This document shows positions 1-7,532 of a DNA stretch of 64,000 nt, in pieces. Made by a program: the position numbers and the translations under genes. The first letter of the stretch is position 1. Every line of letters starts with the position of its first letter. Location: positions 15,743-79,742 of the forward strand of contig CBFDUE010000004.1 in the NCBI GenBank assembly GCA_965613025.1. Reading direction: 5' to 3'. The notes beneath the pieces were generated by a model. That model saw only the letters and a program-made list of their open reading frames with translations. It was not told the DNA's origin and did no database searches. Source of the DNA: CAYTXJ01 sp965613025. Lineage in GTDB: Bacteria; Desulfobacterota; DSM-4660; Desulfatiglandales; JALVMZ01.

Positions 1-1345
1 TTAGCCTAAAGTCAGCATTGTTCTCTCTTAAAAGTAGCCTGTACTCTGCCCTTGATGTAAACATCCTATAGGGTTCCTTTGTGCCTTTGGTGATCAGGTC
101 ATCTATAAGGACTCCGATGTATGCCTGTGATCTGGGCAGGATCAGGGGATCCTCTTCCCTGATCTTTAAGACCGCATTTATCCCAGCTATGATACCCTGA
201 GCTCCTGCCTCTTCATAGCCAGAAGTGCCATTTATCTGTCCTGCATGGAAAAGCCCTTCAATCCTTTTGGTTTCCAAAGTGGGCTTAAGCTGAATAGGAT
301 CTACATAGTCATATTCAATGGCATATCCAGGCCTGAGTATCTCTGCCTTTTCAAGCCCTTCAATGGATCTTACCATCTTTATCTGCACATCTATAGGGAG
401 GCTTGTGGGTATTCCATTTGGGTATATCTCAATGGTATTAAGACCTTCTGGCTCTAAGAATATCTGATGCCTTTCTTTTTCAGGGAACTTTACCACCTTA
501 TCTTCAATGGAAGGGCAGTATCTTGCCCCAATTCCCTTTATTACACCTGTAAAGAGCGGGGATCTATCCAGCCCGCTTCTTATTATCTCATGGGTCTTCT
601 GATTGGTATAGGTGATATAGCAGGGAAGTTGAGGAAGCGATATCTTTTCGGTAGATGCAGAAAAGAATCTGGGCCTTTCATCCCCCTTTTGTATCTCTAA
701 GTTAGAAAAATCGATTGTCCTTCCATTTAGTCTTGGTGTGGTCCCTGTCTTTAGCCTTCCCACTTCAAATCCCAGCTCCTCAAGCTGTCTTGATAGATTT
801 ACAGAGGGAGGATCTCCCATCCTGCCTGCGGGAAAGTGCTCAAGCCCAATATGTATGAGTCCTCTTAAAAATGTCCCTGTTGTAAGTATCACACACTTTG
901 CAAGAAATATCTCATGAAGATGGGTCTCTACCCCCTCTATCCTTCCATCCTTGACTAAAAGCCTCTCTACCATCGCCTGTCTGAGATCCAGATTGCTCTG
1001 GCGTTCAAGTACGGATTTCATCCTTCTCCTATACATGTCTCTGTCATTCTGGGTTCGTGTCCCCTGAACAGCCACCCCCTTTCTGGTATTAAGGGTTCTG
1101 AACTGGATTGCAGTTGCATCTGCATTTCTTGCCATCTCGCCGCCAAGTGCATCGATCTCTTTTACTAAATGCCCTTTTGCAAGCCCCCCTACTGCAGGGT
1201 TGCAACTCATTGCACCAATGTGATCCAGATCAATAGTGAGCAAGAGCGTGGGATGCCCCATTCGGGCACAGGCCAAAGCTGCCTCACACCCTGCATGCCC
1301 CCCTCCAACCACAATTACATCATATGGCTTTTCATATATACTCAT
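1..1345 (-). CDS. mnmG: MnmG (GidA) tRNA uridine-modification enzyme, partial
   Basis: FAD-dependent enzyme that, with MnmE, installs carboxymethylaminomethyl groups on the wobble uridine of certain tRNAs. The ATG at 1345 begins MSIYEKPYDVIVVGGGHAGC, which holds the FAD-binding GxGxxG loop at about residues 14-19. The family stretch MSCNPAVGGLAKGH follows, and near the window edge FTSRAEYRLLLRENNAD. About 448 codons are present. The usual length is near 620, so roughly the last 170 residues lie beyond position 1. It starts 4 bases after the purA stop, so the two are co-transcribed. The identity is secure; only the C-terminus is unseen. Confidence 0.95.
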   Translation of the reverse strand, partial: MSIYEKPYDVIVVGGGHAGCEAALACARMGHPTLLLTIDLDHIGAMSCNPAVGGLAKGHLVKEIDALGGEMARNADATAIQFRTLNTRKGVAVQGTRTQNDRDMYRRRMKSVLERQSNLDLRQAMVERLLVKDGRIEGVETHLHEIFLAKCVILTTGTFLRGLIHIGLEHFPAGRMGDPPSVNLSRQLEELGFEVGRLKTGTTPRLNGRTIDFSNLEIQKGDERPRFFSASTEKISLPQLPCYITYTNQKTHEIIRSGLDRSPLFTGVIKGIGARYCPSIEDKVVKFPEKERHQIFLEPEGLNTIEIYPNGIPTSLPIDVQIKMVRSIEGLEKAEILRPGYAIEYDYVDPIQLKPTLETKRIEGLFHAGQINGTSGYEEAGAQGIIAGINAVLKIREEDPLILPRSQAYIGVLIDDLITKGTKEPYRMFTSRAEYRLLLRENNADFRL

Positions 1346-1349
1346 ATCT

Positions 1350-2639
1350 CTAAAAGGGTTCCTCAAGTATTATGGACTGCTCCCTTGTGGGTCCCACAGA
1401 GATAATGGAAATGGGAATGCCAGAGACCTCCTCTATCCTTTTAAGATATCTTTTGACCTCTGAAGGAAGATCCTGAAACCTCTTTATATCCGATATATCC
1501 TCTTCCCACCCCTCAAATTCTTCATATATGGGAGAGCATCTGGATAGCCTCTTAAGGCTTGCAGGCCTATGTGTAAGCTGCTCTCCATCACATTCATATC
1601 CCACACATATCTTCACCCTCTTTAGTCCACTCAGAACATCAAGCTTTGTGATGCTGAGGCACGTAAGTCCATTTAATCTGATAGAGTCCTTTACCATTAC
1701 CATGTCCAACCAGCCGCATCTCCTTCTTCTTCCTGTTGTGGCTCCAAACTCAGCCCCTCTTTTCTGAATATAGTCACCGATCTCATCTGTGAGTTCTGTG
1801 GGAAATGGCCCTGATCCCACCCTTGTGGTATAGGCCTTCAGCACTCCCATGATACTATGCAGTCTATTAGGACCAATGCCAGTGCCTGTGGCAGCGGTAG
1901 ATGCAACAGGGTTGGAAGAGGTGACATAGGGATAGGTTCCATGATCCACATCCAGATGGGTTCCCTGAGCCCCTTCAAAGAGGACCCTTTTACCATCCGC
2001 TATGGCAGATTCCAGCTCAAGGCCTATCTCTTTAATATAGGGCCTTAGGATCTCACCAAACTTTTCATATCTACTAAATATATCTTCAAGATCAAAAGGA
2101 TCTTCTCCAAATAGCTCTTTTAGGTAAAAATTTTTCTCTCTCAGGTTGGAATCCAGTTTTTCTCTGAGGGTGTCAGGCTCAAGAAGATCAACCATCCTGA
2201 TTCCCACTCTTGCAGCCTTATCCTCATAGCATGGGCCAATACCTCTTCCAGTGGTGCCTATCTTGCCTCTGCCTTTTGCCTTTTCTCGTGCAAGATCTAT
2301 GGCCTTATGATATGGCATGATGATATGTGCCTTTTCACTTATAGAGAGTCTTTCTGGTGTGATATCTACCCCCCTTTTTTTAAGGTCTTCCATCTCTTCA
2401 ATGAGCACCTCAAGATCCAGAACAAGACCATTTCCAATTATACACTTCTTTCCCTCATTCAGGATTCCAGAAGGGATAAGATGACATATGACCTTCTCTC
2501 CCCCAACCACTAAGGTATGGCCTGCATTGTTTCCCCCCTGAAATCTCACCACTATGTCTGCCTTAGAGGCCAGAAGATCCACAATTTTTCCCTTTCCTTC
2601 ATCGCCCCACTGGGTTCCCACAACTACCAGGGTGGACAT
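1350..2639 (-). CDS. purA: Adenylosuccinate synthetase
   Basis: Joins IMP and aspartate, using GTP, to make adenylosuccinate, the first committed step to AMP. With the start at 2639 the protein has 429 residues, the normal length. Residues 8-18 are GTQWGDEGKGK (catalytic Asp13), and His41 lies in NNAGHT. The KLDVLSG and GRRRRCGW family motifs are present. An in-frame TTG lies 18 bases upstream, but the strong GGAGGAG ribosome site sits between it and the ATG at 2639, so 2639 is the start. It leads the purA-mnmG operon, with a candidate promoter at 2669-2696. Confidence 0.96.
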   Translation of the reverse strand: MSTLVVVGTQWGDEGKGKIVDLLASKADIVVRFQGGNNAGHTLVVGGEKVICHLIPSGILNEGKKCIIGNGLVLDLEVLIEEMEDLKKRGVDITPERLSISEKAHIIMPYHKAIDLAREKAKGRGKIGTTGRGIGPCYEDKAARVGIRMVDLLEPDTLREKLDSNLREKNFYLKELFGEDPFDLEDIFSRYEKFGEILRPYIKEIGLELESAIADGKRVLFEGAQGTHLDVDHGTYPYVTSSNPVASTAATGTGIGPNRLHSIMGVLKAYTTRVGSGPFPTELTDEIGDYIQKRGAEFGATTGRRRRCGWLDMVMVKDSIRLNGLTCLSITKLDVLSGLKRVKICVGYECDGEQLTHRPASLKRLSRCSPIYEEFEGWEEDISDIKRFQDLPSEVKRYLKRIEEVSGIPISIISVGPTREQSIILEEPF

Positions 2640-2668
2640 AATCTCCTCCAGTTGCAATTTTTGAAATA

Positions 2669-2696
2669 ATTATATGACAAAAACCACATAATACAA
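2669..2696 (-). promoter_or_regulatory. Candidate sigma-70 promoter of purA
   Basis: Read on the minus strand: TTGTAT (2696-2691), a 16 base spacer, then a perfect TATAAT (2674-2669), about 30 bases before the purA start. The -10 is consensus and the -35 is only partial. The large palindrome at 2708-2741 begins 12 bases upstream of the -35. Confidence 0.45.
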
Positions 2697-2707
2697 TTTA
2701 AAATTTT

Positions 2708-2741
2708 TTCCACTTCGTAAGTGGCCACTTACGAAGTGGAA
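2708..2741. repeat. 34 bp perfect palindrome made of two smaller hairpins
   Basis: Positions 2708-2724 and 2725-2741 are exact reverse complements with no spacer. Each half is itself a hairpin: ccactt-cgt-aagtgg and ccactt-acg-aagtgg. The 6-mer ccactt/aagtgg therefore occurs four times. It lies between divergent genes, just upstream of the purA -35 box, so an operator or a cruciform-forming site fits better than a terminator. I found no second copy in the window. Confidence 0.85.
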
Positions 2742-2796
2742 GAACAGGCATTAACTCCTTTACCTTTAAGCAAATATCTATTATTTATCCCTCAAG

Positions 2797-3540
2797 GTGT
2801 ATATGAATAGAGAGGAAGGAATAATATATCCAAGAAGGGGGAAGGGTGAGCCTTGTATTGAAGGTGATGTATTGATGGTGCTCGTATCAGGTGAGCTCAA
2901 TAGATTTAAAGAGCGTTTTAATGCCTTTCCCATATACAGGTTTGATTCAGAGATCTTTCATCTCTTTAAGGTGGATAAAGGGCCCTATATGGTAGGCCCC
3001 TTTTTAGGGGCACCTCAGGCAGTACTTGGCCTTGAAAAGATGATTGCACTTGGGGCAGAAAGGATCTGGGTATATGGATTCTGTGGTTCTATCCAGGAAG
3101 ATATAGAGATTGGAGATATTATAGTTCCCCAAAGCTCAATTCCAGAAGAGGGGACTTCAGAACACTATCCGGTGGATCTGGAAACCTGTAGAACTGATAT
3201 GGAGATGAACAGCAGGATCCTTGAAATCTTAGATAAAAGGGGCCTAAGGTATCATAAAGGGAATATGTGGAGCATAGATGCGCCCTATAGGGAGACGCCT
3301 TCAAAGATACGGAGATATTGTGAGATGGGTATATTGGGTGTGGATATGGAGCTCTCTGCTCTGATTACAGTTGCAACCTTTAGATCAGTGAAGATTGCGG
3401 GGTTGCTTCTGGTCTCTGATCTGCTTTTACCTTACAGATGGAAGCCGGGGTTCAGGGATAAGGAATTTAAGAGGGTATGTGGATTGATTCCAGATATCTT
3501 TAAAGATCTCCTTTTAAGGTCATGGAGAAGAGATGGATAG
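2797..3540 (+). CDS. Nucleoside phosphorylase family protein (purine/uridine phosphorylase-like)
   Basis: Resembles the PNP/UDP phosphorylase superfamily (PF01048), which splits nucleosides with phosphate. Seen: VYGFCGSIQEDIEIGDIIVP near residues 92-111, the family's glycine-rich substrate loop; VDMELSAL near 180, equivalent to the ribose-binding Met-Glu pair; and SDLLL near 206, where the catalytic Asp of the SD motif sits. The length of 247 residues is normal. The start may be GTG 2797 or ATG 2803, and no strong ribosome site decides. It overlaps the ligase-like gene by 8 bases. The base or nucleoside specificity cannot be read from sequence. Confidence 0.75.
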   Translation: MYMNREEGIIYPRRGKGEPCIEGDVLMVLVSGELNRFKERFNAFPIYRFDSEIFHLFKVDKGPYMVGPFLGAPQAVLGLEKMIALGAERIWVYGFCGSIQEDIEIGDIIVPQSSIPEEGTSEHYPVDLETCRTDMEMNSRILEILDKRGLRYHKGNMWSIDAPYRETPSKIRRYCEMGILGVDMELSALITVATFRSVKIAGLLLVSDLLLPYRWKPGFRDKEFKRVCGLIPDIFKDLLLRSWRRDG

Positions 3541-4669
3541 AGAAATGAGTCAAGAGATAGAAAATCTGGAAAACAGGATAATGTATCATAGGTTTAGATA
3601 TCATATCCTAAAGGATCCTGAAATAAACGATGAGGACTATGATAGATTATTGAATAGACTCATTGAGCTTAAAAGTAGATACGGCCTTGAAGATGCTCCT
3701 ACATATAGATGGAAGAGGGACCTTAAAAGATATGTCATAAGAGATATGGAAAGGCTTATAGAGCTTTTAAATATTCAAAGGGATAGATATGACTCATTCA
3801 TTGTTGAGCCTCTTTTAAAAGGTGTAGAGGTGGATCTACTCTATAGAGAGGGAAGGCTTATATCTGCAATATCTGAAGATGATGAGCTCTTTCTACATAT
3901 GTCCACCATCCTGGATGTTCCTTTACATATTTTTCCCCTATATGATAATCTCACCATTCCTCCATGGCTTACAGTTGGTATAAAGGTATATATGGAAAGG
4001 CAGGATCTAAATACATTAAATTCAGCACTTCAAAGCAGAGGCATTAGGGGTTTTAAAGACACATTTCATGCGACCTCACATTCATTGAAAACTGATCCAA
4101 GGATTACTGCAAGAAGACCCCTTAAGATCTTTTGCTATTGGGCAAAGGCAGATTTTGGATGCGAATTTAAAAACCAGATTGAACTTATATCCTATCTTCA
4201 GAATCTGGGTTTTAGAATAAACCGAACGATGATTAGCACCTTTTCTAACCCATATGATATTGAGGAGATCCATAAAGAGATAAGGGATGAAACAGATGAG
4301 CTTCCATACGATGTGGAAGGCATGGTAATAAGGGAAAACAGACCCCTTAAAGAGGATGGAACAGAACTCTTTATCCGATTCCTCTGGTCTCAAGAGGAGT
4401 CATCACTGAGATTTCTCTCCCTTCCCACACCTTCAAAGAATATATTTAAAGGTAAAAAGGTGTGTCTAAGTGGTTCCCTAAATTCCCTTTCATGGAATGA
4501 GATAAGGGAATATCTGGAATCCTTAGGTGCTAAGCTGGTCCATGAGCTATCATCTGACACTGATCTTCTCATCTTAGGTGATGCTCCTGGGCTAAAGCTA
4601 AGAGAAGCAAAAGAGATGGGTATTGAGATCATAGATGAAGCCACATTCTTTAAGATATTGGAGGGATAA
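3533..4669 (+). CDS. Degenerate LigA-like protein: Ia domain, inactivated adenylation domain, BRCT
   Basis: Reads as a shortened NAD-dependent DNA ligase. Residues 16-50 match the LigA Ia (NAD-binding) domain: YHRFRYHILKDPEINDEDYD. Residues 85-290 align with the adenylation domain, including DPRITARRPL at 188-197, LGFRIN at 225-230 and LPYDVEGMVI at 257-266. The lysine motif EPKxDG is EPLLKG at 92-97, so the AMP-accepting lysine is a leucine. The RNAAAGSL segment is unrecognisable and the motif V lysine is lost. The OB fold, zinc finger and helix-hairpin-helix domains are absent, and a BRCT domain follows directly (about 303-378). At 378 residues it is far below the usual 650-700. It cannot be an ordinary ligase. 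A structural, NAD-sensing or DNA-end-binding role is possible but unproven. Co-transcribed with the upstream phosphorylase gene and acyP. Confidence 0.8.
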   Translation: MDREMSQEIENLENRIMYHRFRYHILKDPEINDEDYDRLLNRLIELKSRYGLEDAPTYRWKRDLKRYVIRDMERLIELLNIQRDRYDSFIVEPLLKGVEVDLLYREGRLISAISEDDELFLHMSTILDVPLHIFPLYDNLTIPPWLTVGIKVYMERQDLNTLNSALQSRGIRGFKDTFHATSHSLKTDPRITARRPLKIFCYWAKADFGCEFKNQIELISYLQNLGFRINRTMISTFSNPYDIEEIHKEIRDETDELPYDVEGMVIRENRPLKEDGTELFIRFLWSQEESSLRFLSLPTPSKNIFKGKKVCLSGSLNSLSWNEIREYLESLGAKLVHELSSDTDLLILGDAPGLKLREAKEMGIEIIDEATFFKILEG

Positions 4670-4670
4670 G

Positions 4671-4949
4671 ATGGATAATGTCAGAATGCACCTGATTATA
4701 AAAGGAAGGGTTCAGGGGGTATTTTTTAGAGATTCCACAAGACAGGTGGCAAGGAGCTTAGGAGTTACAGGATGGGTAAAAAACAGATGGGATGGCACTG
4801 TGGAAGTCGTTGTAGAGGGTTCAGAAGATAAGGTAAGAGAGCTGATTAAATGGTGTCATAAAGGGCCTCCTGCTGCCCGTGTTGACGGAGTGGATGTTAA
4901 GGAAGAGGAGTTCTTAGGCGAATTTGATAGCTTTGATATAGTCTATTGA
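4671..4949 (+). CDS. acyP: Acylphosphatase
   Basis: Small enzyme that hydrolyses carboxyl-phosphate bonds of acyl phosphates. 92 residues, normal length. The catalytic pair is visible: Arg20 in GRVQGVFFRDS and Asn38 in GWVKNRWDGTVEV. The ATG at 4671 follows GGAGGG inside the end of the ligase-like gene, one base after that gene's stop, so translation is probably coupled. An in-frame upstream extension reaching into the ligase gene has no ribosome site and was dropped. Confidence 0.93.
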   Translation: MDNVRMHLIIKGRVQGVFFRDSTRQVARSLGVTGWVKNRWDGTVEVVVEGSEDKVRELIKWCHKGPPAARVDGVDVKEEEFLGEFDSFDIVY

Positions 4950-4950
4950 G

Positions 4951-5847
4951 ATGAATAGAAGATCTTTTATATTATGTATCTTGGTCTTTATCTGCATAAT
5001 TGGGTGTAACCGGATAAGAAAGATCCCTGAACCCGTGCTCAGTCACTTTAGGGCAAAGAAGACCATCTTAAAAAAAGAGATCCTATATTTTCCCATTATA
5101 AATAGTGCAAAGCTCAGTGAAGACCTTATCCGGGAATTAGATACGCTCTTTATGGATAGGCTTTTAAAGGATAGAAGACTTATAGTTCGAAAGGAGATGC
5201 GTTATAGACCAACACTTGCAAAGACCCTTCTTCCCTACTATGGGATCAGCATAGATCAGGATCTACTAAAGAAGGGTAAGGCTCAAGGTGCACAGATAAT
5301 ACTTACTGCTATTATTCCCCCCTTTCAAAAGGAGATTAAAAAGAGAGGGATATGGCCTTTTAGAAAGGAAAGGCAGGAGCTAAAGATATTTATGGTCTTA
5401 AATATGATTGATGTATTTACAGGGACCTATATCGCATCCAGTGTGGAAGAGGAGACACTATATCTTGAAAATGATGAGGAATCTCAGATGGCACTCAGTG
5501 ATGAAAGGATCTTAAAGACCTTTAAGAGATTAACAAAAAGGCACATCAATACCCTTCTTAAGACCCTATCTGAGATTCCCTGGCAAGGCAGAATAATAAA
5601 GGTAGATGATGGAAACATATTCATTAATGGTGGCTCATTGGTGGGGCATAAAAGGGGGATGATATTTGAGGTATATCCCATTAGTGACTATATACTTTCC
5701 TCAGAAGGAAGGCCCATACCGGTCTTGGGAGATAAATTGGGTGAGATAGAGATAAAGGAGACAAGAAAGATAAGTTCTATCTGCATATCCCTAAATAATA
5801 AAACAAAATATAGTGTGGGTCAGATTGTCCGCCTCAAAAGAGAATAA
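4951..5847 (+). CDS. Predicted lipoprotein, FlgT/CsgG-like fold suspected
   Basis: Residues 1-19 form a lipoprotein signal: basic start MNRR, a hydrophobic stretch, then the lipobox IIGC with Cys19. The body (to residue 298) is mixed alpha/beta and reminiscent of envelope proteins with a CsgG/TolB-like nucleotide-free fold. Its last 90 residues, WQGRIIKVDDGNIFINGG onward with GHKRGMIFEVY and IGEIEIKE-type strands, resemble the C-terminal domain of FlgT-like flagellar or envelope proteins. This is a weak family call made by eye. It starts one base after acyP and is last in this operon. It converges on recN, with only 14 bases between the stops. Confidence 0.6.
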   Translation: MNRRSFILCILVFICIIGCNRIRKIPEPVLSHFRAKKTILKKEILYFPIINSAKLSEDLIRELDTLFMDRLLKDRRLIVRKEMRYRPTLAKTLLPYYGISIDQDLLKKGKAQGAQIILTAIIPPFQKEIKKRGIWPFRKERQELKIFMVLNMIDVFTGTYIASSVEEETLYLENDEESQMALSDERILKTFKRLTKRHINTLLKTLSEIPWQGRIIKVDDGNIFINGGSLVGHKRGMIFEVYPISDYILSSEGRPIPVLGDKLGEIEIKETRKISSICISLNNKTKYSVGQIVRLKRE

Positions 5848-5861
5848 TTAAAAGTAATTTA

Positions 5862-7532
5862 TTAAAATTTTCGTAACATCTCCCTTGCATGTTCTATAGC
5901 CTTTTTTGTTATCTTTTTACCTCCAAGCATTCTGGCTATCTCTCTTATACGCTCCTCTTTATTGAGTTTGAGGATCTGTGTCTCTGTCCTCTTACCCTTT
6001 ATCCCCTTTCTTACAAGGAGATGGATATCCCCTTTACTTGCTATCTGTGGAAGGTGGGTTATACATATCACCTGATAGGATGAAGATAGTGCTCTGAGCT
6101 TTTCACCCACAACCTCTGCAGTTGCTCCCCCGATGCCAGAGTCCACCTCATCAAATATAAGCGTCTCACTGCTCTCCTTCTCAGATAGGATACTTCTTAT
6201 AGCAAGCATAATGCGAGAGAGTTCTCCACCTGAGGCGATCTTTGAAAGGGGTTTGAGATCCTCTCCTATGTTGGTTGAGATAAAAAATTCCACCCTATCA
6301 TATCCAGAATCGGTTAATTTAGGTTCTCCTTCATTCTCGTTAAAGAAACGAACTTCAAAGCTCGTTCCCTTCATATCCAGTTGGTTCAGCTCCTTTTCAA
6401 TAGCACACTTCAAAGATTCTGCCACCTTATGTCTCTTACTGGAGAGGAGGTGTGCCATATCCCATAGCCTTTCCTCCATATCTGAATATCTCTTCTTTAA
6501 ATCTTCTAATCTAAGAACCTTTTCCTCAATCCCTGAAAGCCTCTCTTCAAGTCTCCTTTTGGTCTTTAGGATCTCTTCAATGGTAGATCCATATTTTCTC
6601 TTAAGTCTATTGATCACAGACCTTCTCTCCTCTAAACCCATAAGCCTTTCAGGGTCTAAGGAGAGGTTCATCTTTCTTCTTCCCACCTCCAATGCCACAT
6701 CCTCTGCATTTACTTTTGCGATTTCAAGCTGATCCACCATCTCCTTAAAGACGCTATCAAACTCCTTTAAGTCTTCCATCTCACCAATAACACTATGTAA
6801 CTTAGAGATAACCGAATCCTTTCCTTCATAAAGTTCCTCATAGGCATTGTTTAGAACCTCTGCAATCCTTTTGGCATTCTGAAAGATCTTAAATTCCCTC
6901 TCAAGCTCTTCATCTTCTCCTTCTTTAAGCCCGGCAGAGTCTATCTCTCTGAGTTGAAATCGGATAAGCTCTTCCATCTTTTGATCCTCTTCAAGCTCCA
7001 TCTTTAATGTGTGGATCTCCTGCTCCAATCTTTTAAAATCTTCAAATACCTTTCTATATCTTTCTCTTTCTTCCAGGAGCCCTCCAAACTGATCCAGAAG
7101 TTTTAGATGGTTTTCTGCTTTCAATAGCTCCTGATGTTCATTTTGCCCGCTTACACTTATAAGCATGCGAGCGAGATTTGAAAGTATCTGAACTGTGGCA
7201 AGCATCCCGTTTATTAAGACCCTATTTTTACCACCCCTCTGAATCCTTCTTATTATAAGGAGCTCCTCCTCTACAGGATATCCCAGCTCTTTGAGATACT
7301 CTGCCACCTTAGAACTCTTGGGAATGGAAAACAGGGCCTCTACCCTCGCCTCCTGTGAACCTGAGCGTATCATCTCTGAAGATGATCTGATTCCCCTAAT
7401 CAGATTTACCGCATCTATGAGTATGGATTTACCTGCACCTGTCTGGCCGCTTATGATATTTAGACCAGGAGCGAATCTTACCTCCAGCCTGTTTATGATT
7501 GCAAGCTCAGATATGTTAAGTTGAAGAAGCAT
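5862..7532 (-). CDS. recN: DNA repair protein RecN
   Basis: SMC-like ATPase acting early in recombinational repair of double-strand breaks. 556 residues, normal length. Walker A is SGQTGAGKS at residues 28-36. A long coiled-coil middle (about 150-360) carries many Glu/Lys/Leu heptads. The ABC-type signature is SGGELSRIMLAI and Walker B is LIFDEVDSGIGG. The ATG shares one base with the stop of the upstream ATPase gene (TGATG), so recN is translationally coupled to the pilus-type ATPase operon. No SOS box could be assigned because it has no own promoter region. Confidence 0.96.
   Translation of the reverse strand: MLLQLNISELAIINRLEVRFAPGLNIISGQTGAGKSILIDAVNLIRGIRSSSEMIRSGSQEARVEALFSIPKSSKVAEYLKELGYPVEEELLIIRRIQRGGKNRVLINGMLATVQILSNLARMLISVSGQNEHQELLKAENHLKLLDQFGGLLEERERYRKVFEDFKRLEQEIHTLKMELEEDQKMEELIRFQLREIDSAGLKEGEDEELEREFKIFQNAKRIAEVLNNAYEELYEGKDSVISKLHSVIGEMEDLKEFDSVFKEMVDQLEIAKVNAEDVALEVGRRKMNLSLDPERLMGLEERRSVINRLKRKYGSTIEEILKTKRRLEERLSGIEEKVLRLEDLKKRYSDMEERLWDMAHLLSSKRHKVAESLKCAIEKELNQLDMKGTSFEVRFFNENEGEPKLTDSGYDRVEFFISTNIGEDLKPLSKIASGGELSRIMLAIRSILSEKESSETLIFDEVDSGIGGATAEVVGEKLRALSSSYQVICITHLPQIASKGDIHLLVRKGIKGKRTETQILKLNKEERIREIARMLGGKKITKKAIEHAREMLRKF

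Noticed and set aside
2708..2741. Palindrome as a transcription terminator
   Set aside because: It lies between divergent genes and has no proper T-run in a terminating position for any transcript seen.
6133..6732. 199-codon open frame on the plus strand
   Set aside because: Antisense of recN, low-complexity Ser/Leu-rich product that reflects the coiled-coil codons of recN.
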